Source of the DNA: Oegoconia quadripuncta | Taxonomy: Eukaryota > Arthropoda > Insecta > Lepidoptera > Autostichidae | Direction of reading: 5' to 3' | DNA length: 64,000 nucleotides | NCBI GenBank assembly: GCA_949316235.1 | Contig: OX438742.1 | Span: 8,278,815 to 8,342,814, forward strand | Shown here: positions 1-12,184 of the stretch, piece after piece | How the letters are laid out: every line of letters begins with the position of its first letter | How positions within the stretch are numbered: position 1 is the first letter of the stretch | Made by a program: the position numbers and the translations under genes | The notes under the pieces: model-generated | What the model was told of the DNA's origin: nothing | Databases searched by the model: none | Seen by the model: the letters and a program-made list of their open reading frames with translations, nothing else

Positions 1-797
1 TTTTACGAAACACTATGAATATTTATAAACTACCCTATAAATCAACATTGAATTATGTGGGTTTCTTATTCTTCGATAATCAATTATATTTTATTTGAAA
101 AGAATCAAATCGCATTTTTTGAGTCTTTCTACCATGTTTTCCGAAATTTATCAGTAATTATTAAATCAATGGTCAATGTAATTTAAGAATCAAAGTCGTA
201 TTTAGTTTTGGTGACGTTTAACGGAATGATAGTACCTAATGCACGGCTAGGGGCTAGCCTGTCCTCTTCTCCCAAAAACTGCGACCAAACTTCGAAATTT
301 ACACCGCAGAGTAACGTCCTTTGCAAATCGGCAGATGCAGTTTTTAATAGATATGTAAAAGGGAGGACGATTACAAATCGACTGTTTTCTTTTTGTATGA
401 TCGACGATATCTCCGTTTACTGTGAAAATATCTCTATAAGTTATAATAAATAACTTAAATGAAGATCTAATGATGCTCTCTGGTGATAGCGAACTGAATG
501 GAAGTGAACTCGTCTTTAATTTTAAATGTACCTAGGTATGTCATTTTGCTTCTTGTAAACTAATATGTATAAAAAAATTTTAACATCAAACTAAGGGTAC
601 ACATAAAAAGGAGAAACCTAAGTAACGCCGTAAGTTTCTACGTCCTACATTATTTTAAGCTGTGTTGTGGGTACATGAATTCACCTCACATTACACCAAC
701 ATTACAATCAAAGTAAAAACAAAAAAATATTTTTTTTATAAAAGAAAGTTGCAGTTATTTGATATAGTTAGTGATATAACTGAACTTGCATATTTTC
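1..797. other. AT-rich sequence with no recognisable gene
   Basis: Only short open frames without splice or coding signals. I see no repeat family shared with the rest of the window here. Confidence 0.5.
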
Positions 798-1178
798 TAT
801 AAATGGTGAAGTTTAATTCGTGTAGTTCCTTTTGACTGGTGACTTTGTTCCTGATTACGAACAACTTTCCACAAAATTTTCGATTACCCATATACAAAGT
901 TAAACCATTTCTAACCACCTTTAGTATGGAAGTCCATCAATTTTCTGCTGAACTCTGCTATGGTTCCTAGTGCAAAGTTGTTCGTAATCAGCAGTGGAGT
1001 TACCAGCCGAAAATTGTTGGACTTCCATATTAAAGGTTGTTTCACAATGGTTTACTTTGGGTAATTAAAAATGTTTTGATCGAATTCGACGATGGCTCCT
1101 TGGGGAAAGTAGTTCGCAATTCAGAGTGACGTCACCAGTTAATGGGAATTACACGAATTCAAATTCACCCTGTATATA
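798..1178. mobile_element. MITE family 1 copy
   Basis: The ends are inverted: a TGAAGTTTAATTCGTGTA-like start and a TACACGAATTCAAATTCACC end running into CCTGTATA. Internal inverted segments (TATGGAAGTCC near 926, GGACTTCCATA near 1019) form an overall fold-back. Related copies are at 29487-29790 and 47104-47845. Confidence 0.75.
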
Positions 1179-1220
1179 CTCTCAAAACTATGGGTATTAA
1201 AGTATTACTACATACTAATC

Positions 1221-1535
1221 AACAGGGAGCGTCGGTGGCTCAGCGGTTAAGACGCGGTCTCCCAATTTAGGAGATCCGGGTTCGATTCCCTAGCAGGCCA
1301 ATGTACCAATGACTTTGTAAATTTAATTACTTATGTGCATTTATCCGACTGGTCTTCAACGGTGAAGGAAAACATCGTGGGGTAACCTGCATGCCTGAGA
1401 AATAAGAAAATTCAAAGGCATGTGAAGTCCCCAACCTGCATTGGGCCAGCGTGGTGGACTATGGCCCATACTCCCTCATGTACGAGGGAAGGCCTATATC
1501 CCTGCAGTGGGATGTTTACGGGCTGATAATGATGA
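1221..1535 (+). mobile_element. tRNA-derived SINE family A, full length
   Basis: Box A (TGGCTCAGCGGTTAAGACGC) and box B (GGTTCGATTCCC) at the 5' end and a GATGTTTACGGGCTGATAAT 3' end. It is flanked by ACATACTAATC (1210-1220) and ACATACTAACC (1535-1545), an 11-bp near-perfect target duplication. Confidence 0.85.
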
Positions 1536-2023
1536 CATACTAACCATACTAGTTACAGACATTATGTGTGTCTGTACAGCTAAATAGTAACAGATGTAAT
1601 CTAAACCACGACTGTTTTGTGTATGTGTGAGCAGCGTGTATACGCCTAAAGCGCGCCCATATAATTTTATACTATCGAACCTTACATCTTTATATCTTTA
1701 CACCTTATATCTTTGAATCTTTGGAACCCTGTATTAATATCTACAAATTTGCCAATTTTTGACGGTTCGGTTATCATTATCAAGATGGTATTAGGGGCTC
1801 GTTAAATTATTTAATTGGAATTGTGTTTTCCTTCAATATTCGTAAAAAAAAAACAAGTTTTAAAGTTGGTAGCGTTATCACATCATGGCACATCACTATT
1901 AAATCACTTTCTATTCTCAACTCCATTCACAACATGCTTTTCTCATCACGTCGCTACCAACTTTCGCATTGCATTAAGGGAAGCTGCAGAAACTGCAGAG
2001 ACTAAACGTAAACAGGATAAGGT

Positions 2024-2245
2024 TTCCAAAATGGAGGTGGCCGGTTCGACTCCCAGCGGGACGCGTTTAGTGCTTGGTTTGTTTGGTAGTAGGACATTTA
2101 AATTTAGACAATTATTATCATGCGTGACATAAACGTTAATCGCGCCTATCATGCTACGAGAGCTGCTCTAAGTCTGCCGCCGAGCAATGTTCATAACAGT
2201 GTTGTGTCCCGGATATTTGATATAGATGGTCAGTCCCCAAAGTAA
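2024..2245 (+). mobile_element. Degraded SINE family B copy
   Basis: Box B-like GGTTCGACTCCCAGCGGG at 2042, then eroded versions of the TCTGCCGCC, AGCAATGTT and AGTCCCC landmarks of the family. Confidence 0.6.
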
Positions 2246-2699
2246 AGGTACAGATAGGGTAAAGGCCCAACCATTGGACCACCATAGTTTTGAGGGTCAT
2301 ATAAAATGAATAAAATGTACTGAAACTAAATCAGATCTTTAATTGGTTAAGTCTATAACTTACTATGAAAATAAACTCTACTCATAGTGAAATAGTATTA
2401 AAAAAGAAAATTCTGAGGGCCACTTTCATTGTATAATAATTAATTTGTGAGTTAACATTGCGTAAGATTGTAAAGTATTAACATTGCATGATCCTTATAA
2501 ATCTTAACTCAATAAATACATAAAAGAAAATCGGGACTTTTCTGTTTAATAAAATAATTATAATAACATAACTTGAGCGACGACATCTCAAGAGATCAGG
2601 TAATGCAGCCTGCATCTTGGGCACTCGTCCAACACTGTCACACAATAACTTGAAAACTTAGAATATCCCCGAGGAACTACATATATGTATATGTTTTTT

Positions 2700-2965
2700 A
2701 TTGTGCCAAAGTATTACATATAGCAGGGTACAAACAATAAGTCATGTACAAAGGTGGACTGATCTCTTTAAGAGATATCTTCCATCCAACCCGAGCATTG
2801 AAGTAGAAAACGGAGTAAATTTGGGGTTTAGCAGCAAATTGTGTGCAAATGAAAAATACTACTTACAACAAATATGTTTATATAAATATTTATGTATGTT
2901 TATCCGTTTATCTTGTATCCATAGCACAAGCTTTGCTTAGTTTGGGACTAGATGATTGGTGTAAG
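2700..2965 (+). repeat. Dispersed repeat fragments
   Basis: Contains AGAGATATCTTCCA (shared with 49420-49560 and 61765-61885) and ACTAGATGATTGGTGTAAGT, the reverse complement of repeats at 4990 and 16390. Confidence 0.6.
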
Positions 2966-3579
2966 TGTCCGAAATATTAAAAAAAAAAAATAAATAATAA
3001 AACATATAAAAAAGAAAAGATAACCGAATAACATAAAATATATATTATATAACCACATACACATAATTATATCACGAAAGATGGCTGAAGTAATGCTCCT
3101 TAAACCTTTTCTTAAATACTGCAATTGAAGGGCTGTCCTGAATAATTTTTTGCAGTTAATATGTTATAGCTATCATCCAGAAATTAAAATTCCTCGAAAC
3201 GACGGTACGGACTTTTATCAAATATTTCTAAGAACCTTTGGTTAATCTTAAATGTATCACAAAAATTGAAAACCGTCTTTATAATCTCTTTAACATACTA
3301 AATTATTACAAGCTTTTATGAAATCTCTGACGCCTAGGTTATATAAACCTGTATTTCTAAAGTATTTAAAAAGACTTTACTCCAATCGTTCCTAAACAAA
3401 TCCTTTCACTAATCACGGCTAAAATCCGTTGTAGTCTCAAACAGTAAGCTAACAAAACTATTCGCGCTCGCTATAGCACTTAATCTGTGTTTGTCTTTCC
3501 GTTAAAATTTAAGCGACATTCTACTCTAAACTGTTGACATGTCTAGTTTACTTTTTCTTTGTCAGTGCACATGATTGAC

Positions 3580-4240
3580 ATCCATAATGTTATGCAAGAT
3601 TAATAACTATTTAAGTATGTAAAAACAAAAAAACCCGACAGCATATTTTATATTTTGCGGGCGCATATTTTTTTATCATAAAATTACATTCTATGACTCT
3701 CTACGGATTGTAGTATATTGATAACCTCGCCTTATTTCGGTGTTTCGGTGTTTAACCGTAGCGTAATCGTTTACAGCAACATAAACGCATATCGCTTAGT
3801 CAGCGCCGATACCAATGTAATAAATAGGCTTGTTCACTATTAAAAATTTGAGGGACCCCCTACAACTCGAGCCATCATAGTTAGACGATCGCTTTTTTTT
3901 TAATGTAGCCTGAAGTCTATATATAAACGGGCTTTCGTGATATTTCGATATTACATTTAGTTTTCCAGATATAAGATAATTACTTAGAAAATAAAAATTT
4001 AGGTAAGTCAAAACCAAGTAACCCGACATATTTAGTATTTTGTGGACGCCATGTTGGATTTTTTACCATAAACTATATCCTATGACACTCCGGCGTGTAC
4101 GTAAACGAATCTAACGACACTATGCACTTCGAAATCGGTCAAGTCGTTAAGGCTCCAGGATGCGCCAAAGGAACGGACATACATACATACATAAATACAT
4201 ACATATATACATACACTCGAAAAATATTACCCTCCTACCT
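3580..4240. repeat. Dispersed repeat with direct copies and (ATAC)n tail
   Basis: AACCCGACA followed by a TATGAC-CTC block occurs at about 3632-3700 and again at 4020-4095. It is followed by AAATCGGTCAAGTCGTTAAG and an (ATAC)n tail at 4180-4215, a layout typical of a retroelement 3' end. Confidence 0.45.
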
Positions 4241-4404
4241 TGGTCAGTCGGGTAAAAAACAAAACTTTTCACAATTTGAATTAAAAAATTGTATCACCGT
4301 CTTATAGCCCTAGCCGATACGAGTCTTTAAGCCCTCAACCACTTTCGTAGCCCTAAAACTAGCGACCACAGATAGATTTCGCAGTCTCAGCGAAAATTGG
4401 AGGC

Positions 4405-4776
4405 TATAACCGCCTCCGTGGCTCAATGTAAACAACATTGGGTTTACCATTCCGAGGTTGCGGGTACTTGCCCTCAATCACACCTGATGTTAAGTGAAGG
4501 TGAGGTCGAAGGTGGAAGCGTACTGATCCGGAAACCCCAACATATTTGGGGGACTGGCTATCTTATCTATGACAACCGAAACACAACAATGCTATTAACA
4601 TTGCTGCTTGGCGGCAGATTTAGATAAGATGGTGGTAGCTAGCCAGGCGGACATTTAAAATGCCCTACCACCAACCAAACCGAGTACTTAAACATGTACC
4701 CCGCTGGGGATCGAATCCGCGACCTCCGAATCGTAAACCCAATGTTGTTTACATTGAGCCCCGGAGGCGGTTAAGG
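4405..4776 (-). mobile_element. Fold-back SINE family B copy with long inverted ends
   Basis: The body runs in minus orientation (box B complement CGGTTCGATTCC-like at about 4709). About 57 bp of the 5' head (CCGCCTCCGTGGCTCAATGT) is also present in plus orientation at 4407, replacing the normal 3' tail, so the element begins and ends with the same tRNA-like head inverted. Confidence 0.75.
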
Positions 4777-4969
4777 TATCACTTCAGAGAGGTAGATTTA
4801 GATGTATATTATATAGATACCTTGAGAGCGTATTCTTAAATTAGGGGTCTACTTTTTACTTTCTTAGATTATGGGTCTTTTTACCTGACTGAAGACAAGG
4901 TTATCCCTGTCTTCAATCATGTCAGACGCTGATCATATTATTAGCGCGCGGTTCTATGTGTGTATGTAG

Positions 4970-5170
4970 GATTTTTTTAATAAATAAATATATCGGATAC
5001 TTACACCAATCATCTAGTCTCACGCTCAGCAAAGCATGTATGGATACTAGGTAACGGATAAACTACATAAATATTTAAATAAACATCCATGTTCGTATTC
5101 ATAACACAAACATTTACCACTCGCGGCATTCGAGCCCGCAACCGTTGGTTTCACAGACAAGAGAAAGTTT
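4970..5170 (-). repeat. Dispersed repeat
   Basis: ACTTACACCAATCATCTAGT followed by GTATGGATACTAGGTAACGG, the same arrangement as at 16382-16580. It ends with a tRNA-like CGAGCCCGCAACC stretch. Confidence 0.6.
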
Positions 5171-5174
5171 GTTA

Positions 5175-5885
5175 GTGATTTAAAGTTTAATGTTTCATAA
5201 TCGGAATCCTATATCGAAAATGGGGTCAATACAACCTCCAATAACCTAATCTATAGGTTGAGTTAAAAAAATAAAAGATATACCACAACTTTAAATTGTA
5301 ACAAAACAACGTAAGGTCGACAATTGAACGTTGCTCTCTAACCACCGACTTTCTATAAAATGTGTTTTCCTTTTCTGTTGTGCAATAAAATGTTATTGTA
5401 CTTTTGTACGTCTACTTGTATTTGTAACTGTACCAATAGGCGACTCATAGACGACAAAAACATGACGTATCTAGCATTCATGATCAACACGAGCCCAATT
5501 AATAAATTAAAATGTATCAAGACTGATAAAGCGTCAACCATGTTATCCGCATGACGTTCTCCGTTCGGATCAAATCCTAACTACATTTCATAGCCAGCTT
5601 CCGAAAGCGTAATAAAATTAAGCAATGGAAATAGGTTCACCATTTCGTAGCACCGTTTGGTTACCAACCTCGGCACGGTAAATAAGTCTAGCCGTAGCCG
5701 GCGACGAAGAGGGATAGTACTTACCACTGCGAGATGGAGTTTATTAAATTTATGCATACGCCTTGAAAACATCTGAAGCAGCTTGAATCATTTCTCTTCT
5801 CATCTTAGTAATAAAGTTTAAAAGATAGAATATTTGCATTTTTTACCCAAATGCTCAAGGAAGGAGGGTAACGGTGTTCGCGTGT
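5175..5885. other. No gene recognised
   Basis: Short open frames on both strands with no family resemblance. Confidence 0.4.
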
Positions 5886-5890
5886 ATATA

Positions 5891-5892
<2 letters not shown>

Positions 5893-5984
<92 letters not shown>

Positions 5985-6021
5985 GATGTGTGTGTGTGTA
6001 TGTGTGTGTGTGTGTGTATGT

Positions 6022-6066
<45 letters not shown>

Positions 6067-6113
6067 TGTGTGTTAATGTGTGTGTGCGTGCGTGCGTGTG
6101 TGTGTGTGTGTGT
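5893..6113. repeat. (GT)n microsatellite, about 220 bp
   Basis: An almost pure GT run with interruptions (GATGTG, GTATGTG, GTGCGTGCGTG). The Val/Cys open frames across it are artefacts. Confidence 0.98.
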
Positions 6114-6136
6114 GGTTATATTCGATTTAGTTCACG

Positions 6137-6256
6137 GAGTGTCATAGGACATTTAAAATGACACAAACCAAGTACTAAATATGTACAGCGCTGTGGACAG
6201 AACCCGAAACCTCCGATTCGTAAACTCTATGATGTTTACATTAAGCCACGGAGGAA
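6137..6256 (-). mobile_element. SINE family B head fragment
   Basis: GACATTTAAAATGACACAAACC through CTCCGATTCGTAAAC to AAGCCACGGAGG, the complement of the family's 5' end. Confidence 0.7.
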
Positions 6257-6301
6257 CTCACGGCAGTTTATACCGGACGAGCTTTTAAAAAAATATGGCA
6301 T

Positions 6302-6580
6302 ATTAGGCAAGTGAAATAGAAATTATTGGCATAGATAGTTTTTTTATCACGACCATCATCGACGCACGCGCCGGCTGGAGTTTGATATGCGGCTGGGGAG
6401 ATTCGTAGGGTTCCTATGATGCAAAATTTATTTGGAACTAATAATTTCTCCTAGTTTTTTTTTATTTATTTATTTTAATGATGTAATTATCAACCGTCAA
6501 ATGACACATGCTTTATTCGATGATCGTTATGAACAAAAATTAAAAAACCTATGTTAATACTTTCTATTTCACTTCCCTAA
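6302..6580. mobile_element. MITE family 2 copy
   Basis: Terminal inverted repeats TTAGGCAAGTGAAATAGAAA and TTTCTATTTCACTTCCCTAA. The internal landmarks CATCATCGACGCACGCGCCG and CTTTATTCGATGATCGTTAT recur in the copies at 33.3, 35.7, 40.3 and 45.5 kb. Confidence 0.8.
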
Positions 6581-7171
6581 TAACAAACAAACAAATAAAA
6601 TATTTTTTATTGTAAAAAACATAACACAACGATAAATAAAAAAAGGATAGACAATTTGGCGGCGTTACCACTAAAAGCGATCTCTTCCATGCAACCTTTG
6701 GGTTAGGAAGCATTACGCACATGATATGTAGGTTGCGTGCGCGGTAAACTAATTTTAATAAAATAAATAAATCACCCATATAAATACATACGTTAATTGA
6801 ATACATACAAACATACATACATGCCCTAAGGTTAATATGCCCTATTTATTTCCTTACGGTACAAAAACTCATCCGGTATATATATTTTTAATTTAATCAA
6901 GAAACAAACAGGTTTGATAATTAGTACAAGGCAACAACTTAGACATAAATGTAGCCTATATTTTCGAAACATTTTTCTTGTTATTAATTTATTATTAAAT
7001 TTTTTCATTCAATCTTTAAAAAAAAAACATTATTTTACGAACTGTATTCGTGAGTATGATAACTGATTGAGTGCGTGCACTTGTGTATGTGAGAGAGAAA
7101 TATTTACTACTAAACTAATCTCAGAATTCACTTTTGTGCTTTAAACGTTTTTAACGAGTGAATAAATTTTT

Positions 7172-7492
7172 TTTATGCACAACGGGTTAGCACTTGACCT
7201 CACCATGTTAAGTGAAGATGAGGCCGAAAACGGAAGCGACCCGAAAACCCCATCCTATTTGGGGAAGTGGCTATCTTATCTTTGACAACCGGAACACAAC
7301 AATGCTATTAACATTATCTTTTAAACGGTGTACGGCAGACTTATATAAGATGGTGGTAGCTAGCCAGGCGGAGGTTTTAAAATACCTACCACTAACTAAA
7401 CCGAGTACTAAACATGTACCCCGCTGGGAATCGAGCCGGCGTCCTCCGATTCGTAAACCCTATATGTTTACAATGAGTCACGGAGGCGGTTA
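7172..7492 (-). mobile_element. SINE family B, near full length
   Basis: The complement of the A-rich tail (TTTTTTTATGCACAACGGGT) at the left and the complement of the tRNA-like head (GAGTCACGGAGGCGGTTAA) at the right. Confidence 0.8.
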
Positions 7493-7744
7493 ATAAGTGA
7501 TTGATTGAATTTCTATTCTGCATCCATACATTCCTAAACAAGAATAAATTACTAATCTTAAACTTACCCTAGATACAGTGATACAAAACTGAAAATTGTT
7601 TATATCATTGGGTATAATTGTTTCGAGCTCCACGTGGGCGAAGTAGCAGGCGAAAGGATAGTACAGATAACAATAAGTATATTACAAAGATTTCCTGTTA
7701 TGCTGAAACTTATATATAAGTACTTAGTTATTAGTTTGGATTGG

Positions 7745-7830
7745 CCCAAAAATTTTCATGTACATGCCCATTGTAAGCTGAATAAATATTTTTCTTTCTT
7801 TCTTTCTTTTCTTTCTTTCCCAAGGGAATT
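7745..7830 (+). repeat. (TTTC)n tract after AATAAATA
   Basis: AAGCTGAATAAATA runs directly into (TTTC)n, which looks like a retroelement tail. The body upstream is not recognised. Confidence 0.5.
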
Positions 7831-8369
7831 AGTATTCCTCTATTAGTATGCGTTGCCTAGAAACGGTCGGCAGATCACATGAACACTTGTGGCGCAGTCG
7901 CATTCCCTGTTCGAATTCCATTAGCAAAGTTAAACAACATCTGGCGCGATTATCTTCGGATTGGTGAGTCACAAGCAGTGGCATCGAGTGTCTCGTGCCT
8001 TGGGAGAACACGATTTTAGGATTCCGCACCTCATAAGGAAAATGGAACTCTTATATCACTTCGTTCGTTGTTCTGGCTGTTTCACATCTTGGCCCAGTGA
8101 TGGGCAGCAGCGTCACTACCCTAAAACCAGTTTGGCGATTATGGCCAACCCTCCTCATTAACGACAGAACAAGGACAGGTCCCCCAGTTCCAGGCGGCCC
8201 CGCTATTTCTGGCTTTGGAAGCGGCCTACCAAGGGCGGATCAGAGGGTGCTAAGAATCATAGACATTTGACATACATATGAACACTCAGAATCGACTAGC
8301 CTACCTAAGTTACGCTGCTACATAATAGTGTTATCCGAAGGTCGAGGAGAGGGCAAGAACATAATAACC

Positions 8370-8895
8370 TTTAAGTCTGGTAACCTACTCAATTACCTGG
8401 AGGGCGACGCACAGTCCCATTGAGGTGGTGTCGGGTTTCTCGTCCAAACGTCCCTTGTAAAGAACATAATTACCATCGAGTATGTGTCAAGCAGGGTTGT
8501 ATATCTTAAACTCAGAATATCTAAGAGGTATACGTTGAAGGTTATACGGGCCGCACTTGCACGCCCAGACGACGAGGTAGAGGCAATATATGAGAATATC
8601 AGTATTACATACATACTTAAAAAACTCATTTTAGTGTTGTGATGGGAGACCTCAACGCAAGGCAAGACAACGCAGTTTCGGAAATAGGCTACCAAAAAGG
8701 ACAGAGGCTGGCGGAGTTTCTGGAGAAGGAGGAAATCTTTGCGTTGAACTCCATTGTTCTTAAGCCGCCACTCAGGAAATGGATTTGACTGAGTCCCGGT
8801 GGTTCTACGAGAAATCAGATACCCCTCATCTTGACTACAAAGAGGGGAATATTCAATGATATAACATAGTGAAAATGACAGCTGACACCGAATGG
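8370..8895 (+). pseudogene. RTE-clade non-LTR retrotransposon relic, endonuclease part
   Basis: Plus-strand reading gives GGVGFLVQTSL, then RYTLKVIRAALARPDDEVEA, IYENIS and, after a frameshift, VVMGDLNARQDNAVSEIGYQ, RLAEFLEKEEIFALNS and PPLRKWI followed by a stop. This is the order of the apurinic-like endonuclease of RTE elements (GDFNA box). Stops and shifts make it dead. RT sequence may continue to about 9600 but is too worn for me to call. Confidence 0.8.
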
Positions 8896-8899
8896 TAAA

Positions 8900-11095
8900 A
8901 GGCACATTGAATATTAATATAAAACTCGAAAGGTCCAGAAATCAAATTAATTTTATTTCATAGGATAAAATTATCACTTGAAAACGTCACTCTTAAATTT
9001 AAATTTACTGCTCATTCACAAAGCTGACTCCCCAGAGAAGAACGAGCAAGAAACTCAACTCAGTTTTAGGAGGTCTACGCTCCGATGTTCTCGCGCCATA
9101 TTCAGATAGCCCAAAGCTATCAACTGGAATTGTTAAATCGCTTCGATTGTCTGCGGAACTGATTTTCAATGGACGAGATATATGGCGGATTGGTTGAAGC
9201 GGTCAATGAGTAAAAATTTTTAGATCTTGTCATAAGGATAGACCGCAAAACTCTCAAAAGACATTCTAGACCTTATGGCAGAAAGTTGTTCGATGGCGCT
9301 ACAGACTCCATCCCTGTTGAATCATATTGACAGCTCAATAGACGCATATGGGAGACCTTGAGACAAGGTGTCTGTACCTTTATTACATAGAGTATTAAGG
9401 AGACAATAGAGCCGAATAAAGACTACAAAGTGCTTTCAAGAAACATGTCTATTTTGCAGAGCCAGTTGACTAAACTGTAGACAGAGGACGACAGTTAATG
9501 ACGAAAAGAGCAGGTATTAGGAGAGGCCTAGTGTTTCTATGGAGAGCTTTATGCCTTACTATGAGCACGACTCCAGACATAGCGTTAGGACTGTAAAAAA
9601 GTCAACGCAATGTAAAAATTTTGACAGTCGAAAGTAAACCAAAATGTAGTTACCCTATATTTTTCACGTAGATTTTTTATACATTTTTCTACATAATGCA
9701 AAAATACATAAATCCCTCTTGGGAAGACAATCCTGGCTCTAGCATCAGGTCATGGCGAAAATCATGTTTAACTATCAAAATTAACCGTGTATGTAAAATT
9801 TCGTATCCGTGCTCTTAACCGTTAAGGAGTTCCCCTCGTGAGGAGACGATCCTTGCTGCAGCATCAGTTGATGTCTATCATATATATGTATTGTCACCGA
9901 ACTGCATGAGTATACAAAATTGCAGTTCTTTGGGCTCTAATTTGACTTGTAGTGACATAATACGCAGCAAGTTAAATAAAAGCTTGCAATATTAAAAGAA
10001 AAATATTTTTTGGCGATTATAATCTTGCATTTCGAGACTCGACTCCCGTGATGGACGAACTACCTTTGTACGGAACCCTCACGGCGCGAATCAGACTCTT
10101 ACTTTTTAAATCCGTGTTTTAATAACTTTGTCGTATTCAATAATCATGCCGGTCTAAACTAAACTATACGCTATTCTAGTATCCTACTTCGTTTGTGTAC
10201 TATAAATAGTACTCAGACGAACTTTATATCTCTATAGAGGTACTTAACAGTCGTCATTTCTGCCCGCCTGCCCCCGGCGGGACTTACGGCTCGTTCAGGA
10301 TATTCGGAGGCTGCGCACGACGAGCATGGCTACACCTCGCCATGCTCCAGCCGCAATCGCATTCCTATTCGAGTTCGGATTCGCGAAGCTCTCGTAATTT
10401 GTTATTCTATCGTGGAAACGCGCGTAGTTGTGAGTTCGCGAACACGTGGTTTCGGGTCCCGTACTATGTTAATCCGTGAAAATAATATCGTGCGTAATGA
10501 TAAATATAATTAAAGGATTGAATTTATTAAAAGCAGAACATTTCTAACTTTGTATAAATCATGCCGATTGTATTGGATTAAATTAGATTATACACCTATT
10601 GGATTGAATTGACAGGCTAGATAGGGTTTGGTTTTTAATTTCGTGTAAATGTGACTATTGCATAATGATTCTGTGCATACCTCCGCCACATCCTGTACCA
10701 TCGTTGCTGCCCCCCCGACAGCAACGCAACCGCAGGAGGCGACGACGACGTTCGGTGAGTTTACTTTGAATTTTTGTATGAATAGCGCCGCTATAAGATC
10801 CTTGTGCTTGCGTATTGGAGTTTGCGTATATTTACCCCGTCGTGTACCGGGAAGTTATACGACGGTCCCAGTCGTGGGGTGCGCGCACGCACAATGACAA
10901 TTGGGTGTGTCTGTTATTTCCATCAAAAACTTAAAGTTATTCGTCGCTATGTGTATGGAACGAAATCTTAACGCTATAAACAGCACCCTTATTGTCTACC
11001 ATCAATGGGAAAGAGGTGTGATGATGATATATGTTCTGGAAAACGAGTATTCATTAATCCATAGACACTGTATCGGCGTAGGTTGAATGTTCTTT
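8900..11095. other. Old repeat debris and a GC-richer island; no gene supported
   Basis: 9690-9960 resembles the TGAAATTTTGC-type repeats seen at 39.5-40.2 kb. 10250-10480 and 10680-10760 are GC-richer and not repetitive in this window. A short frame ending at a GTGAGT at 10755 has no ATG. Confidence 0.35.
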
Positions 11096-11099
11096 TTAA

Positions 11100-11430
11100 C
11101 ACGCTTTTATTTTTATTTTTAATCCTCTTTTATTAGCTTCACTTGTAACTAACAATGTAATCAAATCTTGAAAGTTAATTTAAACTTAGCTACTTGTAAT
11201 TGTCGTATCGAAATGAAACTTTGTATGTACATGTAATTCTGATGCCAATACTATAATTTGATATCTTGGAGCTGATCTGATGATGGATCCAGGAGGTGGA
11301 TGGTGAAACTCTCTAGTGACTACTATTTAACCCCTCGAATTTGAACTCATATGATTAGTTTTGACGAGTCCAATATAATACCATGGAGCCAGGAGGATGG
11401 ATGGTGGAAATATAGCGTGCTTTTGTAATT
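11100..11430 (+). repeat. Dispersed repeat, also in TRPA1 intron 1
   Basis: CTTGTAACTAACAA, TACTTGTAATTGTCGTATCG and TCTGATGATGGATCCAGGAG recur in the same order at 51205-51410. Confidence 0.75.
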
Positions 11431-11443
11431 TTTTAACTACATT

Positions 11444-11770
11444 TTTTTTATGCGAAACGGGTTTGCACTTGATCTCAATCACACCTGATGTTAAGCGTAC
11501 CTACCCCGAAACCACATCTTATTTGGGGGACTTGCTATCTTATCTCTGATAATCGGAACACAACAATGCTACTAGCCAATGTTAGTAGCATTGCTGTGTT
11601 CTCGAGCCAAACAGCAATATGTTTGGTAGTAGATTTAGATAAGACGGTGGTAGCTAGCTAGGCGGACATTTAAAATGCCTTACCACCAACCAAACCGAGT
11701 ACAAAAACATTTGCGCCGCTGGCGATTGAACTCGAGACATCCGATTCGTAAACCCTATGTTGCTAACATT
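11444..11770 (-). mobile_element. SINE family B copy with internal inverted duplication
   Basis: Minus-orientation body from TTTTTTTATGCGAAACGGGT to ATCCGATTCGTAAACCC. Around 11565-11625 the ACAATGCTA block is followed by its own inverse TAGTAGCATTG. Confidence 0.75.
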
Positions 11771-11884
11771 CCGATACAAAATACCTCTCTACCCAAACGG
11801 CGAAGTCAATAGGAGGATTACTATTCAACGCGTCGGAATGTATGGGTGTATGTATTTGTTAGTATGTATGCAAGTAGGTATATC

Positions 11885-12180
11885 GGAGCGTCGGTGCATG
11901 GCTGAGTGGTTAAGACGCGGTCTCCCAATTTATTCCATCCCGGTTCGATTCCCAGGCATCAGGCCAATGTACCAATGAGTTTTTAAATTTAATTTAATCA
12001 CTTAGGTGCATTTATTCGACTGCTCTTAAACGGTGAAGGAAACCATCGTGAGGAAACCTGCATGCCTAAGAAATAAACCCGCATTAGGCCAGCGTAGTAG
12101 ACTATGACCCATACTCCATCATATACGAAGGAAGGCATATATCCCTGCAGTAGGATGTTTACGGGCTGATGATGATGATG
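11885..12180 (+). mobile_element. tRNA-derived SINE family A, full length
   Basis: GGCTGAGTGGTTAAGACGCG (box A) and GGTTCGATTCCC (box B), ending in GATGTTTACGGGCTGATGAT repeats. Same layout as at 1221-1535. Confidence 0.85.
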
Positions 12181-12184
12181 TAAG

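Noticed and set aside
1240..1290. tRNA-like boxes A and B here and at 11.9, 13.65, 16.1, 23.0 and 42.7 kb
   Set aside because: The acceptor and anticodon arms do not close, and the same bodies follow each time: SINE heads, not tRNA genes.
5874..6161. Open frames rich in Val-Cys
   Set aside because: Direct translation of the (GT)n microsatellite.
8393..8905. Minus-strand 170-codon frame
   Set aside because: Antisense of the RTE endonuclease relic, whose recognisable motifs read on the plus strand.
10658..10897. 79-codon plus-strand frame
   Set aside because: Does not begin with ATG and crosses a candidate donor; not enough support for an exon.
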